Assembly (NCBI RefSeq): GCF_037975245.1
Contig: NC_092574.1
Coordinates: 388,001 to 452,000, forward strand
Reading direction: 5' to 3'
Length of the DNA stretch: 64,000 nt
Source of the DNA: Apostichopus japonicus
Taxonomy: Eukaryota > Echinodermata > Holothuroidea > Aspidochirotida > Stichopodidae
Positions 58,655 to 64,000 of this stretch are shown piece by piece (position 1 is the first letter of the stretch; each line of letters starts with the position of its first letter). The notes below the pieces were generated by a model, which was not told where the DNA came from, searched no databases, and saw only the letters and a list, made by a program, of their open reading frames with translations. A program made the position numbers and the translations under genes.

Positions 58655-58925
58655 ATTCTATTACTGACATTATTAAAAATAAATTATCGTGTAGGTCATT
58701 TAGAAAATGTTATATTAAAGAAACAATTGCATCATATTAATTAAAATATCATATAATTGATTTATTGTCGAAACGTTTAATTTGATCTTTAATTTTTTCT
58801 TCTCTTTTCTTTCTTCAGGGAGTCTTCTACATTGTTAAGCTATTGTATGCTTTATAGAAGACTTCCTTTCACCTTGTATATTTGCACGTGAAAAAAACAA
58901 AATAAATCAAATCAAATCAAATATA
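58655..58925 (+). mobile_element. 5'-truncated CR1-group LINE 3' end (plus)
   Basis: It contains the last codons ('CRSFRKCYIKETIASY' and TAA at 58738) and the 3' UTR with the hairpin at 58818-58866, ending in 'aaataaatcaaatcaaatca'. It is the same family as 32950-37345 and lies 5'-to-5' with the minus-strand copy. Confidence 0.82.
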
Positions 58926-58965
58926 TATATTTCATATAATATTTCATTCATATAATATTTCATAT

Positions 58966-58969
<4 letters not shown>

Positions 58970-59007
<38 letters not shown>

Positions 59008-59032
59008 CAAAAATTTCCAAATATATATATAT
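58970..59032. repeat. (TA)n tract
   Basis: TA dinucleotide runs with one short interruption (tttcaaaaatttccaaa). Confidence 0.9.
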
Positions 59033-59429
59033 GGTCTATCATAACGCGTGTGTGCGTATGGACGCCTTAAACAATTGTACAAGTGTGCTATGAAACCAAC
59101 TACTATGGACGCACCCATCACTTCTTGAGATTGTTCCCATCTGCATGAAAACGCGCGCCCCACAACCCTACGCCCCACCCGGACTCTAATCGCTACCCGA
59201 TGAGTTGCGAAACTTAATTAGAAAAAATCCGACAACACACAACTTAATCGATAAAAGGTGATCGGGTTGTGTATGAGTCACGTCTAGAGGTCGTCCTCTG
59301 ACCTACATGGAGTGTGACCACTCCCGATTTTGCTATTTCCAAGAACAGGGTCCAAAAATTCCCAAGAAATCCTAAGGACACTGTACTTTATGGATGTATA
59401 GCAATATCTAGCGATATCTAGGTATGGAT

Positions 59430-62400
59430 TTTTGAATCCTGGGATCGAGACCAGGCCGCCGCAGTTTGCTTTTGCCGCGATCTTATACGGTATCGGGAAC
59501 TTTAAGTATTAGAAACGAACATAGATTTATATCAACTGCTGTCGTGACGCGGTTGGTTGTGCTCTGTACCTCGAGAGCGTGACGTATTTTGGATCGCGGG
59601 CTCGAGACCAGGCCAGCGCAGTTTGCTTTTGCCGCGATCCAAAATGCGGTCTCTGGAAATTTAAGTATTAGAAACGAACATAGATTTATATCAACTGCTG
59701 TCGTGGCGCGGTTGGTTGTGCTCTGTACCACCGAGAGCGTGACGTATTTTGGATCGCGGGCTCGAGACCAGGTGGGGGCAGTTTGCTTTTGCCGCGATCT
59801 AATACGATCTCTGGAACTTTAAGTATTAGAAACGAACATCTGCTGTCGTGGTTGGTTGTGCTCTGTACCTCGAGAGCGTGACGTATTTTGGATCGCGGGC
59901 TCGAGACCAGGCCAGCGCAGTTTGCTTTTGACGCGATCTTATAAGGTCTCTTGAACTTTAAGTATTAGAAACGAACATAGATTTCTATCAACTGCTGTCG
60001 TGGCGCGGTTGGTTGTGCTCTGTACCTCGAGAGCGTGACGTATTTTGGATCGCGGGCTCGAGACCAGGCCAGCGCAGTTTGCTTTTGCCGCGATCTTATA
60101 CGGTCTCTGGACCTTTAAGTATTAGAAACGAACATAGATTTATATTAACTGCTGTCGTGGCGCGGTTGGTTGTGCTCTGTACCTCGAGAGCGTGACGTAT
60201 TTTGGATCGAGGGCTTGAGACCAGGTGGGCGCAGTTTGCTTTTGCCGCGATCTTATACGGTCTCTGGATCTTTAAGTATTAGAAACGAACATAGATTTCT
60301 ATCAACTGCTGTCGTGGCGCGGTTGGTTGTGCTCTGTACCTCGAGAGCGTGACGTATTTTGGATCGCGGGCTCGAGACCAGGCCAGCGCAGTTTGCTTTT
60401 GCCGCGATCTTATACGGTCTCTGGAGCTTTAAGTATTAGAAACGAACATAGATTTCTATCAACTGCTGTCGTGGCGCGGTTGGTTGTGCTCTGTACCTCG
60501 AGAGCGTGACGTATTTTGGATCGCGGGCTCGAGACCAGGCCAGCGCAGTTTGCTTTTGCCGCGATCTTATACGGTCTCTGGAACTTTAAGTATTAGAAAC
60601 GAACATAGATTTATATCAACTGCTGTCGTGGCGCGGTTGGTTGTGCTCTGTACCTCGAGAGCGTGACGTATTTTGCGTAGTTTGCTTTTGCCGCGATCTA
60701 ATACGATCTCTGGAACTTTAAGTATTAGAAACGAACATCTGCTGTCGTGGCGCGGTTGGTTGTGCTCTGTACCTCGAGAGCGTGACGCATTTTGGATCGC
60801 GGGCTCGAGACCAGGCCAGCGCAGTTTGCTTTTGACGCGATCTTATACGGTCTCTGGAGCTTTAAGTATTAGAAACGAACATAGATTTCTATCAACTGCT
60901 GTCGTGGCGCGGTTGGTTGTGCTCTGTACCTCGAGAGCGTGACGTATTTTGGATCGAGGGCTTGAGACCAGGTGGGCGCAGTTTGCTTTTGCCGCGATCT
61001 TATACGGTCTCTGGATCTTTAAGTATTAGAAACGAACATAGATTTCTATCAACTGCTGTCGTGGCGCGGTTGGTTGTGCTCTGTACCTCGAGAGCGTGAC
61101 GTATTTTGGATCGCGGGCTCGAGACCAGGCCAGCGCAGTTTGCTTTTGCCGCGATCTTATACGGTCTCTGGAGCTTTAAGTATTAGAAACGAACATAGAT
61201 TTCTATCAACTGCTGTCGTGGCGCGGTTGGTTGTGCTCTGTACCTCGAGAGCGTGACGTATTTTGGATCGCGGGCTCGAGACCAGGCCAGCGCAGTTTGC
61301 TTTTGCCGCGATCTTATACGGTCTCTGGAACTTTAAGTATTAGAAACGAACATAGATTTATATCAACTGCTGTCGTGGCGCGGTTGGTTGTGCTCTGTAC
61401 CTCGAGAGCGTGACGTATTTTGCGTAGTTTGCTTTTGCCGCGATCTAATACGATCTCTGGAACTTTAAGTATTAGAAACGAACATCTGCTGTCGTGGCGC
61501 GGTTGGTTGTGCTCTGTACCTCGAGAGCGTGACGCATTTTGGATCGCGGGCTCGAGACCAGGCCAGCGCAGTTTGCTTTTGACGCGAACTTATACGGTCT
61601 CTTGAACTTTAAGTATTAGAAACGAACATAGATTTCTATCAACTGCTGTCGTGGCGCGGTTGGTTGTGCTCTGTACCTCGAGAGCGTGACGTATTTTGGA
61701 TCGCGGGCTCGAGACCAGGCCAGCGCAGTTTGCTTTTGCCGCGATCTTATACGGTCTCTTGAACTTTAAGTATTAGAAACGAACATAGATTTCTATCAAC
61801 TGCTGTCGTGGCGCGGTTGGTTGTGCTCTGTACCTCGAGAGCGTGACGTATTTTGGATCGCGGGCTCGAGACCAGGCCAGCGCAGTTTGCTTTTGCCGCG
61901 ATCTTATACGGTCTCTGGACCTTTAAGTATTAGAAACGAACATAGATTTATATTAACTGCTGTCGTGGCGCGGTTGGTTGTGCTCTGTACCTCGAGAGCG
62001 TGACGTATTTTGGATCGAGGGCTTGAGACCAGGTGGGCGCAGTTTGCTTTTGCCGCGATCTTATACGGTCTCTGGATCTTTAAGTATTAGAAACGAACAT
62101 AGATTTCTATCAACTGCTGTCGTGGCGCGGTTGGTTGTGCTCTGTACCTCGAGAGCGTGACGTATTTTGGATCGCGGGCTCGAGACCAGGCCAGCGCAGT
62201 TTGCTTTTGCCGCGATCTTATACGGTCTCTGGAGCTTTAAGTATTAGAAACGAACATAGATTTCTATCAACTGCTGTCGTGGCGCGGTTGGTTGTGCTCT
62301 GTACCTCGAGAGCGTGACGTATTTTGGATCGCGGGCTCGAGACCAGGCCAGCGCAGTTTGCTTTTGCCGCGATCTTATACGGTCTCTGGAACTTTAAGTA

Positions 62401-64000
62401 TTAGAAACGAACATAGATTTATATCAACTGCTGTCGTGGCGCGGTTGGTTGTGCTCTGTACCTCGAGAGCGTGACGTATTTTGCGTAGTTTGCTTTTGCC
62501 GCGATCTAATACGATCTCTGGAACTTTAAGTATTAGAAACGAACATCTGCTGTCGTGGCGCGGTTGGTTGTGCTCTGTACCTCGAGAGCGTGACGCATTT
62601 TGGATCGCGGGCTCGAGACCAGGCCAGCGCAGTTTGCTTTTGACGCGATCTTATACGGTCTCTGGAGCTTTAAGTATTAGAAACGAACATAGATTTCTAT
62701 CAACTGCTGTCGTGGCGCGGTTGGTTGTGCTCTGTACCTCGAGAGCGTGACGTATTTTGGATCGAGGGCTTGAGACCAGGTGGGCGCAGTTTGCTTTTGC
62801 CGCGATCTTATACGGTCTCTGGATCTTTAAGTATTAGAAACGAACATAGATTTCTATCAACTGCTGTCGTGGCGCGGTTGGTTGTGCTCTGTACCTCGAG
62901 AGCGTGACGTATTTTGGATCGCGGGCTCGAGACCAGGCCAGCGCAGTTTGCTTTTGCCGCGATCTTATACGGTCTCTGGAGCTTTAAGTATTAGAAACGA
63001 ACATAGATTTCTATCAACTGCTGTCGTGGCGCGGTTGGTTGTGCTCTGTACCTCGAGAGCGTGACGTATTTTGGATCGCGGGCTCGAGACCAGGCCAGCG
63101 CAGTTTGCTTTTGCCGCGATCTTATACGGTCTCTGGAACTTTAAGTATTAGAAACGAACATAGATTTATATCAACTGCTGTCGTGGCGCGGTTGGTTGTG
63201 CTCTGTACCTCGAGAGCGTGACGTATTTTGCGTAGTTTGCTTTTGCCGCGATCTAATACGATCTCTGGAACTTTAAGTATTAGAAACGAACATCTGCTGT
63301 CGTGGCGCGGTTGGTTGTGCTCTGTACCTCGAGAGCGTGACGCATTTTGGATCGCGGGCTCGAGACCAGGCCAGCGCAGTTTGCTTTTGACGCGAACTTA
63401 TACGGTCTCTTGAACTTTAAGTATTAGAAACGAACATAGATTTCTATCAACTGCTGTCGTGGCGCGGTTGGTTGTGCTCTGTACCTCGAGAGCGTGACGT
63501 ATTTTGGATCGCGGGCTCGAGACCAGGCCAGCGCAGTTTGCTTTTGCCGCGATCTTATACGGTCTCTGGACCTTTTAGTATTAGAAACGAACATAGATTT
63601 ATATTAACTGCTGTCGTGGCGCGGTTGGTTGTGCTCTGTACCTCGAGAGCGTGACGTATTTTGGATCGCGGGCTTGAGACCGGGCCAGCGCAGTTTGCTT
63701 TTGCCGCGATCTTATACGGTCTCTGGAGCTTTAAGTATTAGAAACGAACATAGATTTCTATCAACTGCTGTCGTGGCGCGGTTGGTTGTGCTCTGTACCT
63801 CGAGAGCGTGACGTATTTTGGATCGCGGGCTCGAGACCAGGTGGGGGCAGTTTGCTTTTGCCGCGATCTTATACGGTCTCTGGAGCTTTAAGTATTAGAA
63901 ACGAACATAGATTTCTATCAACTGCTGTCGTGGCGCGGTTGGTTGTGCTCTGTACCTCGAGAGCGTGACGTATTTTGGATCGCGGGCTCGAGACCAGGCC
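59430..64000 (+). repeat. 157-bp satellite array with nested higher-order repeats (continues past the right edge)
   Basis: The monomer contains 'gacgtattttggatcgcggg', 'ctcgagaccaggccagcgca', 'gtttgcttttgccgcgatct', 'tatacggtctctgg', 'tttaagtattagaaacgaac' and 'gtggcgcggttggttgtgct'. The spacing is 157 bp, with a 119-bp short variant (38 bp deleted). Monomers at the left edge are the most diverged. From 60013 the types run A-B-C-D-E-F-B-C-D-E-F'-G, giving a 1808-bp 12-mer (10 x 157 plus 2 x 119) that repeats from 61821. The 747-bp block B-C-D-E-F recurs inside it (60170 and 60917; 61978 and 62725). Serial 60-codon open frames across monomers are a by-product of the repeat, not genes. Confidence 0.97.

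Noticed and set aside
60013-63968. Serial 60-codon open frames starting 'MCSVPRERDVFW' across the satellite
   Set aside because: They arise because the 157-bp repeat keeps one frame open over a single unit. Their starts use GTG, they recur with every monomer and they have no family match. They are repeat by-products, not genes.
1-64000. CRISPR arrays, bacterial operons, tRNA and rRNA genes
   Set aside because: The tandem arrays lack spacer variation and the context is eukaryotic. I saw no cloverleaf or rRNA sequence that I could support.

Overview
This is eukaryotic nuclear DNA, most likely from a marine invertebrate deuterostome. An echinoderm is my best guess, which is inference only. The reasons are short, well-spaced exons with GT-AG introns, metazoan housekeeping and cytoskeletal genes (SRP68, adducin, an ABCC transporter), animal-type LINEs and a Ty3/gypsy element, many MITEs, and AT-rich introns full of 'aggcctagg'-type low complexity. 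Nothing bacterial is present. Most long open frames are fortuitous or belong to decayed transposons.

Host genes. The last two SRP68 exons lie on the minus strand at 381-1947. An ABCC (MRP-type) nucleotide-binding-domain exon sits at 7562-7739 (minus), with a truncated second copy at 8929-9035; both are embedded in a 66-69 bp minisatellite. Five adducin exons (minus) occupy 22683-30496. One carries a stop and a 1-nt insertion and another has lost its GT donor, so the locus may be a pseudogene. A two-exon plus-strand gene (27422-28544) that keeps frame across its intron is nested in an adducin intron. An isolated open exon of unknown identity lies at 37896-38047 (minus).

Mobile elements, left to right. 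A decayed jockey-like LINE (minus, 2640-6500). A Ty3/gypsy element (plus, 13948-18947) with a 992-bp 5' LTR and a tRNA-Leu-type primer site, whose gag is interrupted by an hAT-like MITE and which has lost its integrase and 3' LTR. A palindromic TATTCGAATA-rich element (28690-29060). A CR1-group LINE (plus, about 32950-37345). A DNA-transposon remnant (38125-39850) with another LINE 3' end nested inside it. Cysteine-protease (USP-like) remnants (minus, 39997-44735). An intron-containing, RT-less integrase pseudogene (minus, 47437-49285), suggestive of a Ginger/GIN-type element. A 3.9-kb foldback element (51032-54964) with a 10-bp target duplication. A TTAA MITE (56353-56755). Two head-to-head LINE 3' ends (58140-58925).

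Tandem repeats. The window contains a 66-69 bp family (6840-8850), a 48-bp family (32470-32760), a 136-bp array (46868-47411), two arrays inside the foldback element, several (TA)n tracts, and from about 59430 to the right edge a 157-bp satellite. The satellite has a nested higher-order structure: a 747-bp 5-mer inside a 1808-bp 12-mer, with copies that appear identical where I compared them.

The most unusual features are the nested higher-order satellite, the compound foldback element, the spliced integrase pseudogene lying on the same strand as protease-like exons, and the LINE 3' hairpin that shows compensatory base changes.
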